Shown here: piece after piece, positions 10,244-18,954 of the stretch
Layout of the letters: every line of letters begins with the position of its first letter
Numbering within the stretch: the first letter of the stretch is position 1
Assembly: GCF_007556705.1 (NCBI RefSeq)
Contig: NZ_VJOL01000031.1
Location: 1 to 33,835 of the forward strand
Direction of reading: 5' to 3'
DNA from: Tepidimonas thermarum
GTDB taxonomy: Bacteria > Pseudomonadota > Gammaproteobacteria > Burkholderiales > Burkholderiaceae_C
Length of the DNA: 33,835 bases
Translations under genes and position numbers: made by a program
Notes under the pieces: model-generated
Seen by the model: only the letters and a program-made list of their open reading frames with translations
What the model was told of the DNA's origin: nothing
Database searches by the model: none

Positions 10244-11124
10244 CCCCGACCACGGCCCTGGCACAAGCGCAAGCCTATGCGCAGGAGCGCGCCGCCGCCT
10301 CGGGCAGCAGCTTTTATTACGCTTTTTTGTTCCTGCCGCCGCAACGCCGCGCGGCGATCACGGCGTTTTACGCCTTTTGCCGCGAAATCGACGATGTCGT
10401 GGACGAGGTGCGCGACCCGGGCGTGGCGCACGCCAAGCTGGACTGGTGGCGCCAACAGGTCGTGCGCACCTTTGGCGGTCAGGTGCCGCCGGAGCATCCG
10501 GCCCTCATCGCCCTGCAGCCGCACATCGGGCCATTCGGTTTGAGCGCCGAGCCGCTGCTGCACATCATCGACGGCTGCGCCATGGACCTGCAGCAAAGCC
10601 GCTACCTGGACTTTGCCGGCCTGCAGCGCTACTGCCACCTGGTCGCGGGGGTGGTGGGCGAGGTGGCCGCGCGCATTTTTGGCCAGACGCAGGCGCAAAC
10701 CACCGCCTACGCCCACCGGCTGGGCCTGGCGTTTCAGCTCACCAACATCATCCGCGACGTGGGGGAGGATGCGTTGCGCGGGCGCATCTATCTGCCCATC
10801 GACGAGCTGCAGCGCTTTGACGTCAGGGCGCACGAGCTGCTCAAGCGCGGCGTGGGCGCGGGCCCCGACTTTGGGCACCGCTTCGCGGCGCTGATGCGCT
10901 TTCAAATCGAGCGCGCACTGGCCATTTACGATGAGGCGATTGCCCTGCTGCCGGCAGCCGATCGGCGCACCCAAAAGCCCGGGCTGATGATGGCAAGCAT
11001 CTACCGCACGCTGCTGCGCGAAATCGCGCCCGACCCGGCACTAGTGCTGACGCGGCGCGTGGGCCTGACGCCCCTGCGCAAGTTCTGGCTGGCCTGGAAG
11101 GTCCAGGCCCTGGGTCGGCTGTGA
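10240..11124 (+). CDS. hpnD: Presqualene diphosphate synthase HpnD
   Basis: Condenses two farnesyl diphosphates to presqualene diphosphate, the first HpnCDE step. It is 294 residues. The two Asp-rich motifs are complete: DDVVDE at 51-56 and RDVGEDALRGRIYLP from 172, with Asp173 and Asp177 in the DxxxD position. These bind the Mg-diphosphate. The start is the ATG at 10240 that overlaps the hpnC stop as ATGA. A longer in-frame reading back to 9841 lies inside hpnC and is rejected. The stop overlaps the GTG of hpnE, so translation of the three genes is probably coupled. Confidence 0.94.
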   Translation: MTPTTALAQAQAYAQERAAASGSSFYYAFLFLPPQRRAAITAFYAFCREIDDVVDEVRDPGVAHAKLDWWRQQVVRTFGGQVPPEHPALIALQPHIGPFGLSAEPLLHIIDGCAMDLQQSRYLDFAGLQRYCHLVAGVVGEVAARIFGQTQAQTTAYAHRLGLAFQLTNIIRDVGEDALRGRIYLPIDELQRFDVRAHELLKRGVGAGPDFGHRFAALMRFQIERALAIYDEAIALLPAADRRTQKPGLMMASIYRTLLREIAPDPALVLTRRVGLTPLRKFWLAWKVQALGRL

Positions 11125-12512
11125 CGGTGGCGTCGCGCCGCACGCTGCTCGTGGTGGGCGGTGGCTGGGCTGGGCTGGCGGCCGCCGTATCGGCCTGCGA
11201 CGCCGGCTGGGAGGTGACGGTGATCGAGGCCGCGCGTCACTGGGGCGGGCGGGCGCGCCGGCTGTGCGTGACCGACCGCAACGCAACGCCTTGGACGCTG
11301 GACAACGGCCAGCACATCCTCATCGGGGCCTACACGGCCACGCTGCGTTTGCTGCAACGGCTGGGGGTGGACCTGGGGGGCACGCTGCAGCGGCTGCCAC
11401 TGGCCCTGCCCTACCCGGACGGCGACGGCCTGGCCCTGCCACGCTGGGCGCAGCGGCTGCCAGCGCGGCTGATGCCGCTGGCGCTGGCGGCGGGGTTGCT
11501 GACGGTACCCGGGTGGCGCGTGCGCGACCGGCTGGCTGCCCTGCGCGTGGCGGCCCGCTGGCAGCGCGCCGGCTTTGCCTGCGCGCCACAGGCCACCGTC
11601 GCCGACCTGTGCGCGGGGCTGCCCGCGCGTGTGGTGGCGGACTGGATCGAGCCGCTGTGCGTGGCGGCCTTGAACACCCCGGTCACCACGGCCAGCGGCG
11701 CGGTGTTCCTGCGCGTGCTGCGCGACGCGCTGCGCGGGGCAGCCATGCCGCCGTATGCACCCAGCGACCTGCTGGTGCCGCGGGTGGACCTGGGCCGGCT
11801 GTTGCCCGATGCGGCGGTGGCCATGCTGCAGCGCAGCGGTGCGCGGCTGCTCACCGGCGCCCGTGCCGTGGCGCTGGAGCGGGCGGCCGGGGACGGCTGG
11901 CGGGTGGGACTGGCGGATGGGCAAACGCTGGGCGCCGACGCGGTGGTGCTGGCCACGCCAGCGCAGGTGTCGGCGCGTCTGCTGCAAACGCTGCCACCGG
12001 CCGCCGACGACGAGCACGTGCGCGCCTGGATCGAGTGCGCGCGTGGTTTGGAGCCGATGGCCATCGCCACCGTGTACCTGGTGCCGCCGTCCACGTGGCG
12101 TTGGTCGGGCCCTGGCCCCCTGCTCGCCCTGCGCGCCCACCCCGTGTGGGCACCTGCGGAGTTCGTATTCCGCCGTGAAACGGACGCCGGCACCTGCTTG
12201 GCCTTCGTCGTCAGCGCGCCCGACCCGGCGCTGGCCGCCGACCGGCAGGCGCTGACCGCTGCGGTGCGCGCCCAGGCCGCCAAGCAGTTGCGGCTGCAGG
12301 GGGCTCAGGTGCTGCAAACCGTGCTGGAAAAGCGCGCCACCTTTGCCTGCACGCCGGCCCTGCGCCGCCCGCCGCAGGCCATCGCCCCCGGTCTGGTGGC
12401 CGCGGGCGACGCCATCGACGGCCCCTATCCCGCCACGCTGGAAGGCGCCGTGCGCAGTGGTGTGGCGGCGGTGGCGGCCCTGGAGCCGCTCAGCGGCGCG
12501 CCGCTTCTTTGA
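11121..12512 (+). CDS. hpnE: Hydroxysqualene dehydroxylase / squalene-associated FAD-dependent desaturase HpnE
   Basis: FAD enzyme that reduces hydroxysqualene to squalene, the last HpnCDE step. It is 463 residues. The N-terminal Rossmann motif VVGGGWAGLAAA (11-22) with Glu36 at the end of the second strand, followed by GGRARR, is the amine-oxidase/phytoene-desaturase FAD signature. The C-terminal FAD segment is VAAGDAIDGPYPATLEGAVRSG. The start is GTG at 11121, overlapping the hpnD stop. Its last 23 bases overlap the 3' end of the convergent GST gene. A squalene-hopene cyclase gene is not in the window, so use for hopanoids is inferred. Confidence 0.93.
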   Translation: MTVASRRTLLVVGGGWAGLAAAVSACDAGWEVTVIEAARHWGGRARRLCVTDRNATPWTLDNGQHILIGAYTATLRLLQRLGVDLGGTLQRLPLALPYPDGDGLALPRWAQRLPARLMPLALAAGLLTVPGWRVRDRLAALRVAARWQRAGFACAPQATVADLCAGLPARVVADWIEPLCVAALNTPVTTASGAVFLRVLRDALRGAAMPPYAPSDLLVPRVDLGRLLPDAAVAMLQRSGARLLTGARAVALERAAGDGWRVGLADGQTLGADAVVLATPAQVSARLLQTLPPAADDEHVRAWIECARGLEPMAIATVYLVPPSTWRWSGPGPLLALRAHPVWAPAEFVFRRETDAGTCLAFVVSAPDPALAADRQALTAAVRAQAAKQLRLQGAQVLQTVLEKRATFACTPALRRPPQAIAPGLVAAGDAIDGPYPATLEGAVRSGVAAVAALEPLSGAPLL

Positions 12513-13146
12513 GCGCGAGGTAGGCCGGGCGCGCGTGGCAGCGCTGCAACCAGTCGTGCACGCGCGGAAACGCCTGCATCAGGTCATGCGACGGGCGCGC
12601 CCAGTTGGCCACACAGGCCACGCACACATCGGCCACCGTAAAGCGCGCCGCTGCCAGATAGGCATGCCCCTGTGCGGCCCGCGCGGCCAGGTGGTCCTCC
12701 AGCACGCGCAACGGGACGCGCAAGCGCTGCTCGGCCGCCGCCAGCTTGTCGGGGTCACGCCGCTGCGGCGGCAGACCCAGCCGGTGCATCAGCACGCACA
12801 AGGCGTCCGCTTCGAGCTCGGTCACGGCCCAAAAGGCCCAGCGCAGCGCCTCGGCATCCTCGGCCGGGTTGGCCGGCGCGATGTCGTGCCCGTCGCCGCG
12901 ACCGTGGTGGCGCGCCAGATACAGCGCGCAGGCCATCGACTCCCAGACCACCACGCGGCCCTCGGGGCGCTCATCGACCAGGACCGGAATGTGACCGTTG
13001 GGGTTGAGCGCCAAAAACTCGGTGGTGCGCGTCGCCCCGCCCTGGTACGGCGTGGGCACGTGCTCGAACGGCACGCCCAGCTCTTGCGCGGTCCACAGGG
13101 GCCGCACCGCCCGCGAGGCAAAAATGCCATGGATCGTCAATGCCAT
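12490..13146 (-). CDS. Glutathione S-transferase family protein
   Basis: A 218-residue cytosolic GST-like protein. The thioredoxin-fold N domain (about 1-80) has FASRAVRPLW, where a Ser could activate glutathione. NPNGHIPVLVD (48-58) contains the cis-Pro loop, and ESMAC (70-74) matches the glutathione gamma-glutamyl contact. The all-helical C domain follows, including FTVADVCVACVANWA, the conserved Asp-containing helix. The ATG at 13146 has AAAGGA at a good distance. It converges on hpnE with a 23-base overlap. The substrate is unknown. Confidence 0.9.
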   Translation of the reverse strand: MALTIHGIFASRAVRPLWTAQELGVPFEHVPTPYQGGATRTTEFLALNPNGHIPVLVDERPEGRVVVWESMACALYLARHHGRGDGHDIAPANPAEDAEALRWAFWAVTELEADALCVLMHRLGLPPQRRDPDKLAAAEQRLRVPLRVLEDHLAARAAQGHAYLAAARFTVADVCVACVANWARPSHDLMQAFPRVHDWLQRCHARPAYLALKEAARR

Positions 13147-13252
13147 CGTGGTCCTTTCCGGGATTTTTGCCGGGGGTGGCCGTGGCCGCGCGCCGTCGCC
13201 CCCAGGGTGATGGCGCCATCATAGTCGGGGCCGCAGACGCCGCACGTCGCCT

Positions 13253-14023
13253 TCACGACGCCAACAAACGCTCGCACAGGGCCTGCAGATCCGGCACTTG
13301 CAGATGCGGCGCCTCGTGTCCCTGCGGCTGCACACCCTGCGTGTGCAGGGCACGCGCCAGATCGCCCCGTGGGGCAGGCGCCTGCAGGGCAAACGTCCAA
13401 TCCAGACCGTGGCGGTTGACCCACGCCGTCTGCAACCCGGCGCGGCGCGCCGCCACCACGTCCAGCAGCGGGTCGTCGCCCACATGCAACACGTCCTGCG
13501 GCGCCACACCAGCGGCGTGCGCCGCCTGGTGGTAGATGCGCGGGTGGGGCTTGGCCACCCCGGCCTCGCGCGCGCTCACCTGCGCCACGAACCAGCGCCC
13601 CAGCCCCACGCGCTCGACATCGGCGTTGCCGTTGGTGACCGCAACCAGCCGCCAGCGGGATGCCAGCCGCTCCAGGGCCGGCAGCACGTCCGGGTAGAGC
13701 TCGACGCGCTGGCGCTCGGCGTAGAACACCTCGAACGCCGGGTCGGCCAATGCCGGATCGTCGCCACACGCCTGCAGGGCGACCCGAATCGCCTCGCGGC
13801 GCAAAAAACTCAGGTCGTGGTGGCGGTCGGGGTGGTCGCGCTGGACCCCGGCGCGCACCGCACGCGCCCAGTCGCGGTCGCACAACCGTGCCGCGGTGTT
13901 GGGGGCGTGCTGCACCAGCCACGACTGCAAGGTGGCCTCGGCGCGCTCGATGGTCGGGCGCATCGGCCACAAGGTGTCATCCAAATCCAGGGTCAAGGCG
14001 CCCACGCCTGCGCAAGCCTTCAT
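13253..14023 (-). CDS. HAD-superfamily hydrolase
   Basis: A 256-residue haloacid-dehalogenase-type phosphatase. Motif I is DLDDTLWP with Asp13 (nucleophile) and Asp15. Motif II is VAVTNGN, motif III is Lys in GVAKPHPRIY, and motif IV is HVGDDPLLDV. An all-alpha cap (about 20-110) lies between motifs I and II, as in the subfamily I enzymes that hydrolyse small phosphate esters. The longer in-frame reading up to 14224 would run into hemH. The ATG at 14023 puts motif I near the N terminus, as expected. The gene is divergent from hemH across 18 bases, with no Shine-Dalgarno and a TATTGT hexamer 8 bases before the start. The substrate is unknown. Confidence 0.88.
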   Translation of the reverse strand: MKACAGVGALTLDLDDTLWPMRPTIERAEATLQSWLVQHAPNTAARLCDRDWARAVRAGVQRDHPDRHHDLSFLRREAIRVALQACGDDPALADPAFEVFYAERQRVELYPDVLPALERLASRWRLVAVTNGNADVERVGLGRWFVAQVSAREAGVAKPHPRIYHQAAHAAGVAPQDVLHVGDDPLLDVVAARRAGLQTAWVNRHGLDWTFALQAPAPRGDLARALHTQGVQPQGHEAPHLQVPDLQALCERLLAS

Positions 14024-14030
14024 GACGCGC

Positions 14031-14037
14031 AACAATA
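14031..14037. promoter_or_regulatory. Overlapping divergent -10 hexamers of hemH and the HAD gene
   Basis: The plus strand reads AACAAT (14031-14036), ending five bases before the hemH ATG. The minus strand reads TATTGT (14032-14037), ending eight bases before the HAD ATG. The whole intergenic gap is 18 bases, so both start signals share the same DNA if both are used. No -35 elements fit well. Confidence 0.35.
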
Positions 14038-14041
14038 GCGC

Positions 14042-15133
14042 ATGACGATGCGAGCCGAACCCCCTTACACCCATGGCCAAGCCGCCCGCACGGGTATCCT
14101 GTGGGTCAACCTGGGCACCCCAGCAGCGCCCACATCGTCGGCGCTGCGACGCTATTTGGCGCAGTTCCTGGGTGACCCGCGCGTGGTGGAACTGCCGCGC
14201 GCCCTGTGGTGGCCCATCTTGCACGGCATCATTCTGAACGTCCGGCCCGCCAAATCGGCGGCCAAATACGCCACCATTTGGACACCGGAAGGCTCACCCC
14301 TGAAAGTCTGGACCGAGCGGCAGGCGAAATACCTGCAGGGCATGCTGGGCGAGCGCGGCCACCACGTGATCGTGCGCTGGGCCATGCGCTATGGCGAGCC
14401 GTCGGTGGCGCGCGAGCTCGATGCCCTCAAGGCGGCGGGCTGCACCCGCATCCTGATCCTGCCGGCCTACCCCCAATACTGCGCCGCCACCACCGCCAGC
14501 GTCTTCGATGCGGTCTATGCCTGGGCGGGGCGTGCGCGCTGGGTGCCCGAGCTGCGTTTCGTCAACCACTACCACGATGACCCCGGCTACATCGGCGCGC
14601 TGGCGGCCCGCGTGCGGGCGCACTGGGCCCAGCACGGCCAGCCGCAACGGCTGGTGATGAGCTTTCACGGCATGCCCGCGCACACGCTGCAGCGTGGCGA
14701 CCCCTACCACTGCGAATGCCACAAGACCGCGCGCTTGCTGGCCGAGGCGTTGGGCATCGAGGGTGAGCAGTACACGGTGACGTTCCAGTCCCGCTTTGGC
14801 AAAGCCAAGTGGCTCGAACCCTACACCGAGCCCACGCTGGTGCAGCTGGCGCGCCAGGGTGTGGAACGCGTGGACGTGATCTGCCCCGGCTTTACCGGCG
14901 ATTGCATCGAAACCCTGGAGGAGATCGATCAGGAGGCGCGCGCCGCGTTTTTGGGCGCGGGCGGCCGCGCATTCCATTACATCCCCTGCCTCAACGACGA
15001 CGCCGCCTGGCTGCGCGCCCTCACGGACATCGCCGAGCAGCACCTGGCCGGCTGGCCCACGCGCACCGCGCCCGACGCCGCCGCCGGCGCGGCCAGCCGC
15101 CAGCGTGCGTTGGCGCTGGGGGCTGCCCAATAG
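14042..15133 (+). CDS. hemH: Ferrochelatase
   Basis: Inserts Fe(II) into protoporphyrin IX, the last step of protoheme synthesis. It is 363 residues. The family starts with [10 protein letters not shown] (18-27). The metal-site His209 lies in MSFHGMP (206-212), followed by [17 protein letters not shown]. The second signature [15 protein letters not shown] (281-295) contains the conserved active-site Glu290. There is no Shine-Dalgarno. The AACAAT hexamer ends five bases before the ATG at 14042, supporting a leaderless start there. A second in-frame ATG lies two codons later. It converges on the alpha/beta hydrolase gene with a 49-base gap and no evident terminator. Confidence 0.96.
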   Translation: MTMRAEPPYTHGQAARTGILWVNLGTPAAPTSSALRRYLAQFLGDPRVVELPRALWWPILHGIILNVRPAKSAAKYATIWTPEGSPLKVWTERQAKYLQGMLGERGHHVIVRWAMRYGEPSVARELDALKAAGCTRILILPAYPQYCAATTASVFDAVYAWAGRARWVPELRFVNHYHDDPGYIGALAARVRAHWAQHGQPQRLVMSFHGMPAHTLQRGDPYHCECHKTARLLAEALGIEGEQYTVTFQSRFGKAKWLEPYTEPTLVQLARQGVERVDVICPGFTGDCIETLEEIDQEARAAFLGAGGRAFHYIPCLNDDAAWLRALTDIAEQHLAGWPTRTAPDAAAGAASRQRALALGAAQ

Positions 15134-15182
15134 GCGCGATCAGGCGCCAGGCCACCAACGCACCAACGCTGTCACCGGGTGT

Positions 15183-16055
15183 TCACTGGCGCTCTTCGAG
15201 AAAACGCTGCACCAGACTCAGCTGCTCCGGCACATTCAGTGCTGGCGCGTGACCGCAGCCCGCCACCGTCACCACCACGGCGCGAGGGCCGCGGTCGCGC
15301 ATGGCTTCGGCCGTCTCGGGCAGCAGCAAATCCGAATCCGCGCCGCGCAGGCAAAGCACCGGGATGTCCAGGCTGTCATACACCGGCCACAAGTCGTAGT
15401 CATGCGGGTGGTGAATGAATTGTTGCACCATCGCCGGGTCGTAGTGCGGCGTCACGCGGCCGTCGGGCAAGCGACGCACCGACGACTCGGTCAGGCGTCG
15501 CCACTGGACATCGGACAAATAGCCGTAGGGGTGATACACCGTTCGGAAATAGGCCTCGAGCTCAGAAACGGTATCGAACGCGGGTGGATTGCCGGCGTAG
15601 GCCCGAATGCGCTGCACCGCTGCCGGCGCCAAAGCGGGCCCAATGTCGTTGAGGACAAGGCGCCGAATGCGCCCGCGCAGCGGCCCCGCCGCACAGAGCA
15701 TGCCCAGCGCCCCGCCCATCGAGGTGCCGACCCAGTGGACGCGATCGACGCCGAGTTGATCGAGCAACGACGTCGCCAGCCGGGCGTAAAACGCCAAGCA
15801 ATACTCCGTCTGCGGCAGCGGGCTCCACTGGCTCAGGCCACGGCCAATCGTGTCCGGACAGAGCACACGATAGCGCGGGCTCAGCCAAGCGGCCAGGTCG
15901 TCCATGTCGCGGCCGGTACGCGCCAGCCCGTGCCACGCCACCACCACGGGTGCGCCCTCCGGCCCCCAATCCATGAAGTGGATTTCTCGCCCCTCGCACC
16001 TGAGGTAGCGTGAACGTGGCGCAGCCATGGCGGCGGATTCGGGTACAGCGCTCAT
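15183..16055 (-). CDS. Alpha/beta-fold hydrolase coupled to the ABC operon
   Basis: A 290-residue soluble hydrolase without signal peptide. The oxyanion-hole segment is AWHGLAR (40-46). The nucleophile elbow is GTSMGG with Ser112. A candidate acid lies in CLRGADSDLLLP. The His is in VAGCGHAPALNVPEQ near the C terminus. Residues between about 140 and 215 form a lid. Its ATG overlaps the livM stop (ATGA at 16052-16055), so it is the last cistron of the sigma-54-controlled ABC operon. I infer that it hydrolyses an ester, amide or C-C bond in the imported compound. The exact reaction is not deducible; esterase, lactonase and meta-cleavage-type hydrolase all fit. Confidence 0.88.
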   Translation of the reverse strand: MSAVPESAAMAAPRSRYLRCEGREIHFMDWGPEGAPVVVAWHGLARTGRDMDDLAAWLSPRYRVLCPDTIGRGLSQWSPLPQTEYCLAFYARLATSLLDQLGVDRVHWVGTSMGGALGMLCAAGPLRGRIRRLVLNDIGPALAPAAVQRIRAYAGNPPAFDTVSELEAYFRTVYHPYGYLSDVQWRRLTESSVRRLPDGRVTPHYDPAMVQQFIHHPHDYDLWPVYDSLDIPVLCLRGADSDLLLPETAEAMRDRGPRAVVVTVAGCGHAPALNVPEQLSLVQRFLEERQ

Positions 16056-17143
16056 GCCGAAGTCTCCGGATGGGGTCGGGAATGCGCCGCGCGCTCACGC
16101 AGCCAGCCGACGATGCCGTTGGGAAAGCGATAGACACACACCACGAACAACACGCCCAACCACAGCAACCAGCGATCCGGTGCCACGAGCTGCGACAGCA
16201 CCGGCACGCCTTCGACGCCACCTGCGGCAAGCTTCATGAGGTCCTGGAGGTAGTTCTGCGCCAGCACGAACACCGCGCTGCCAATGACCGCACCGTAGAG
16301 GGTGCCCATGCCTCCAATGACGACGATCAGCAGGACGTCGAGCATGATTTCGAAGCTCAACGAGGTGTCCGGGCCGTTGTAGCGCAGCCAAACGGCCAGC
16401 ATCACCCCGGCCAGCGTGGCAAACAGCGCGGACAACACGTTGCCCAGCGTGCGGTACACCACGGTGCGGTAGCCGATAGCCTCCGCGCGGAAGTCGTTTT
16501 CACGGATCGCTTGCAAAACCCGGCCAAAAGGCGAGTTGACGATGCGCAGCATCACCAACACCAACACAGCGGTGAGCACACACAAACCGTAGTAGGTGAT
16601 GAGCCGCCCGTCGATGAGCACACCCAGCACCTCCTCCTCGAACGGTTCGAAGCTCGGACTCAAGACCTCTGGCAGGCGAAAGGTCAGTCCATCCTCGCCG
16701 CCGGTCCAGGCGGACAGCTGGGATGCCAAGGTCTGAAAAGCCGAGGCCACGGCCAGTGTCACCATGGCATAAAAAATGGCGCGCACACGCAGACTGAACA
16801 GACCGATAACCAGCGACAACAACAGCGACAGCAGCAGCGCCAGCACGACACCCGTGCCCAGCGCCGCCCAGCCCTCACCCATGCGGGTGGACGCAATCGC
16901 CACCCCGTAAGCACCGATGCCGAAGAACATGGTGTGAGCAAAACTCACGATGCCCGTGTAGCCCAACAGCAGGTCGTAGCTTGCGACCAGCACCACAAAG
17001 ATCAGGATCTTGGCCGCAACATTGAGTGACTTGCTGCCGGGCAGCGCGAACGGCACCGCCAGCAGAGCCACCACGATGAGCACCAACGCCAGCGCCAACC
17101 AGCGACTGCGCGGCAGGTCATGGGAAAGCAGCCGGTGCAGCAT
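16052..17143 (-). CDS. livM: Branched-chain amino-acid-class ABC transporter permease, LivM type
   Basis: One of two inner-membrane permeases of a HAAT-family importer. It is 363 residues with about nine to ten hydrophobic segments. The LivM signature is visible: YDLLLGYTGIVSFAHTMFFGIGAYG near residues 55-79 and, later, RENDFRAEAIGYRT, the cytoplasmic coupling loop that contacts the ATPase. IGGMGTLYGAVIGSAVF is typical of the C-terminal half. The ATG at 17143 has AAAGGAGAG overlapping the end of livH. It overlaps the downstream hydrolase by four bases. The liv name reflects family only; the substrate need not be leucine. Confidence 0.93.
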   Translation of the reverse strand: MLHRLLSHDLPRSRWLALALVLIVVALLAVPFALPGSKSLNVAAKILIFVVLVASYDLLLGYTGIVSFAHTMFFGIGAYGVAIASTRMGEGWAALGTGVVLALLLSLLLSLVIGLFSLRVRAIFYAMVTLAVASAFQTLASQLSAWTGGEDGLTFRLPEVLSPSFEPFEEEVLGVLIDGRLITYYGLCVLTAVLVLVMLRIVNSPFGRVLQAIRENDFRAEAIGYRTVVYRTLGNVLSALFATLAGVMLAVWLRYNGPDTSLSFEIMLDVLLIVVIGGMGTLYGAVIGSAVFVLAQNYLQDLMKLAAGGVEGVPVLSQLVAPDRWLLWLGVLFVVCVYRFPNGIVGWLRERAAHSRPHPETSA

Positions 17144-17155
17144 GAACCCTCTCCT

Positions 17156-18184
17156 TTAGCGCGCCGTCACGGGGTACAGCCCATTGGGCCGCCACAGCAG
17201 GATGGCGACCATCAAGCCGATGTTCGAAAACAGCGCCACTTTCGGGGCCAGGAAGCCGGTGTAGTTGGCCATCAGCCCGACCAGCAGCGCGCCCACCAGG
17301 CACCCAAACGTGGACCCCAAGCCGCCGATGATGATGACGATGAACAGCAGCACATTGATCTGCGCGCCCATTTGCGGCGTGACCATCTGCTGATACAAGC
17401 CCCACATCACGCCACCCAGGCCAGCCAATGCCGAGCCGGCCACGAACACACCAACGAACAGGCGCCGCACGCGGTAGCCAAGACTCTCCACCATCTCGAG
17501 GTCCTGCACGCCAGCGCGGATGAGCAAACCGATCTTGGTGCGGTTGAGCAGGTAGAGCATGGCGATCAACACCGCCGCGCCAATCACCACCGCCAGCAAG
17601 CGATATTTCTCCACCGCGGCGTCCCCCAGCAGCAGCGCGCCGCGCAGGGCCTCGGGCAATGGCAGCGGTCTTTGCTCCGCGCCCCAGAGCACCTTGATCA
17701 GCTCCTCCCCGATGATCATGCCGCCCATGGTGATCAGAATCTGCTTGAGGTGCTGACCGTACACTGGCCGCACCACCACGCGCTCGAAGACATAGCCCAC
17801 GGCCCCGGTGATCGCCATCGCCACCACCATGGCGACGACGACAGCCGCCAAGTTCGCCGTCAGCGACGCACTGCCCGTCCAGTCCGCCATGCCTGCCAGC
17901 ACGGTGGCGGCAACAAACGCGCCCAAGGCGATAAACACCCCGTGGCCAAAGTTGAGCACGTCCATCAACCCGAAGACGAGCGTCAGCCCGGAAGCAATGA
18001 TGAAAATGATCATGCCCATGGCCAGACCGGCGACGGTTAATGTCAGCCAGGTGGGCAGCGAACCCACCAACGGCAGCGCCACGAGCATCAAAGCACCCAG
18101 CAGCAGCGGCGGCATCCAGTCCAGCCGAGCCTTGGGCACGGCAGCGGCCTCGGTCGCCGGCAGGGGGGAGGCAATGGGGTTCAC
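17156..18184 (-). CDS. livH: Branched-chain amino-acid-class ABC transporter permease, LivH type
   Basis: Second permease of the importer. It is 342 residues and strongly hydrophobic, with an N-terminal extension of about 30 polar residues before the first membrane segment. Family marks include GLMDVLNFGHGVFIALGAF, equivalent to the LivH GLxxxxNFAHG motif, and VRAGVQDLEMVESLGYRVRR, the ATPase-contact loop. IIGGLGSTFGCLVGAL is in the C-terminal half. The start is GTG at 18184 with AAGGAG placed just after the livF stop. Spacing within the operon is 12 bases to livM and 14 to livF. Confidence 0.93.
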   Translation of the reverse strand: MNPIASPLPATEAAAVPKARLDWMPPLLLGALMLVALPLVGSLPTWLTLTVAGLAMGMIIFIIASGLTLVFGLMDVLNFGHGVFIALGAFVAATVLAGMADWTGSASLTANLAAVVVAMVVAMAITGAVGYVFERVVVRPVYGQHLKQILITMGGMIIGEELIKVLWGAEQRPLPLPEALRGALLLGDAAVEKYRLLAVVIGAAVLIAMLYLLNRTKIGLLIRAGVQDLEMVESLGYRVRRLFVGVFVAGSALAGLGGVMWGLYQQMVTPQMGAQINVLLFIVIIIGGLGSTFGCLVGALLVGLMANYTGFLAPKVALFSNIGLMVAILLWRPNGLYPVTAR

Positions 18185-18198
18185 GTCAGTGATCTCCT

Positions 18199-18954
18199 TT
18201 AGCCATGGGCCGCCAGCGACAGGCCCAAGAGACGATGCTGCAGCGCCACATCCTCGACCAGTTCGGCCATGGCTCCACGGTGCACGACACGCCCGTCGTC
18301 CATCACCGCCACGGTATCGCCCAGCGCCTTGGCCATGGCGAAGTTCTGCTCGACCAGCAAGACCGTCGTCTGGGTACGCTTGAGCTCGCGCAGCGCACCG
18401 ATCAGGTTTTGCACGATCGCCGGTGCCAGCCCCTTGCTGGGCTCATCGATCAGCAGCAGCTCGCGCGGCTCGACGATGGCGCGCGCCACCGACAGCATCT
18501 GCTTTTGCCCGCCCGAGAGCTTGCCGGCGGGGTAAAGCCAAAATTTACGCAGCGCGGGAAAAAGCGAAAAAATCCATTCCAGCCGCGCGGTGTCGATGTC
18601 GTCTGCCGTGCGCGCCGCCCGCGCCGCCAGCAGCAGGTTTTCCTTAACCGAAAGGTCGCCGAAAATGCCCATGTTCTCCGGCACGTAGGCGATACCGCGC
18701 CGCGCGATGTCGGGTGTGGACAGGGTGATACCCGCGCCACCGATCGGTTGCCCCGCGAACGTGATGCGGCCATCGCGCGCCGGCCACAGTCCCATGATGG
18801 TGCGCAACGTCGTTGTCTTGCCGGCCCCGTTGCGGCCCAACAACATGGTGACCTGCCCGCGTGGCACGGTCAGGTCCACACCGTGCAGGATGTGGTATTG
18901 GCCAATGTGCGTGTGCACGCCTTCCAGCGCCAGGACGGGGGCCGATTCGCTCAT
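18199..18954 (-). CDS. livF: Branched-chain amino-acid-class ABC transporter ATPase, LivF type
   Basis: A 251-residue ATPase that powers the importer as a heterodimer with LivG. It has Walker A GRNGAGKTT (40-48), signature LSGGQ (146-150) and Walker B LLLIDE (166-171). The VPENMGIFGDLSVKENL segment (91-107) is typical of LivF. Its ATG overlaps the livG stop by ATGA (18951-18954). All catalytic motifs are intact. Confidence 0.95.
   Translation of the reverse strand: MSESAPVLALEGVHTHIGQYHILHGVDLTVPRGQVTMLLGRNGAGKTTTLRTIMGLWPARDGRITFAGQPIGGAGITLSTPDIARRGIAYVPENMGIFGDLSVKENLLLAARAARTADDIDTARLEWIFSLFPALRKFWLYPAGKLSGGQKQMLSVARAIVEPRELLLIDEPSKGLAPAIVQNLIGALRELKRTQTTVLLVEQNFAMAKALGDTVAVMDDGRVVHRGAMAELVEDVALQHRLLGLSLAAHG

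Noticed and set aside
15134-15182. Bidirectional terminator between hemH and the hydrolase
   Set aside because: No stem longer than about 5 bp and no T-run in the 49-base gap.
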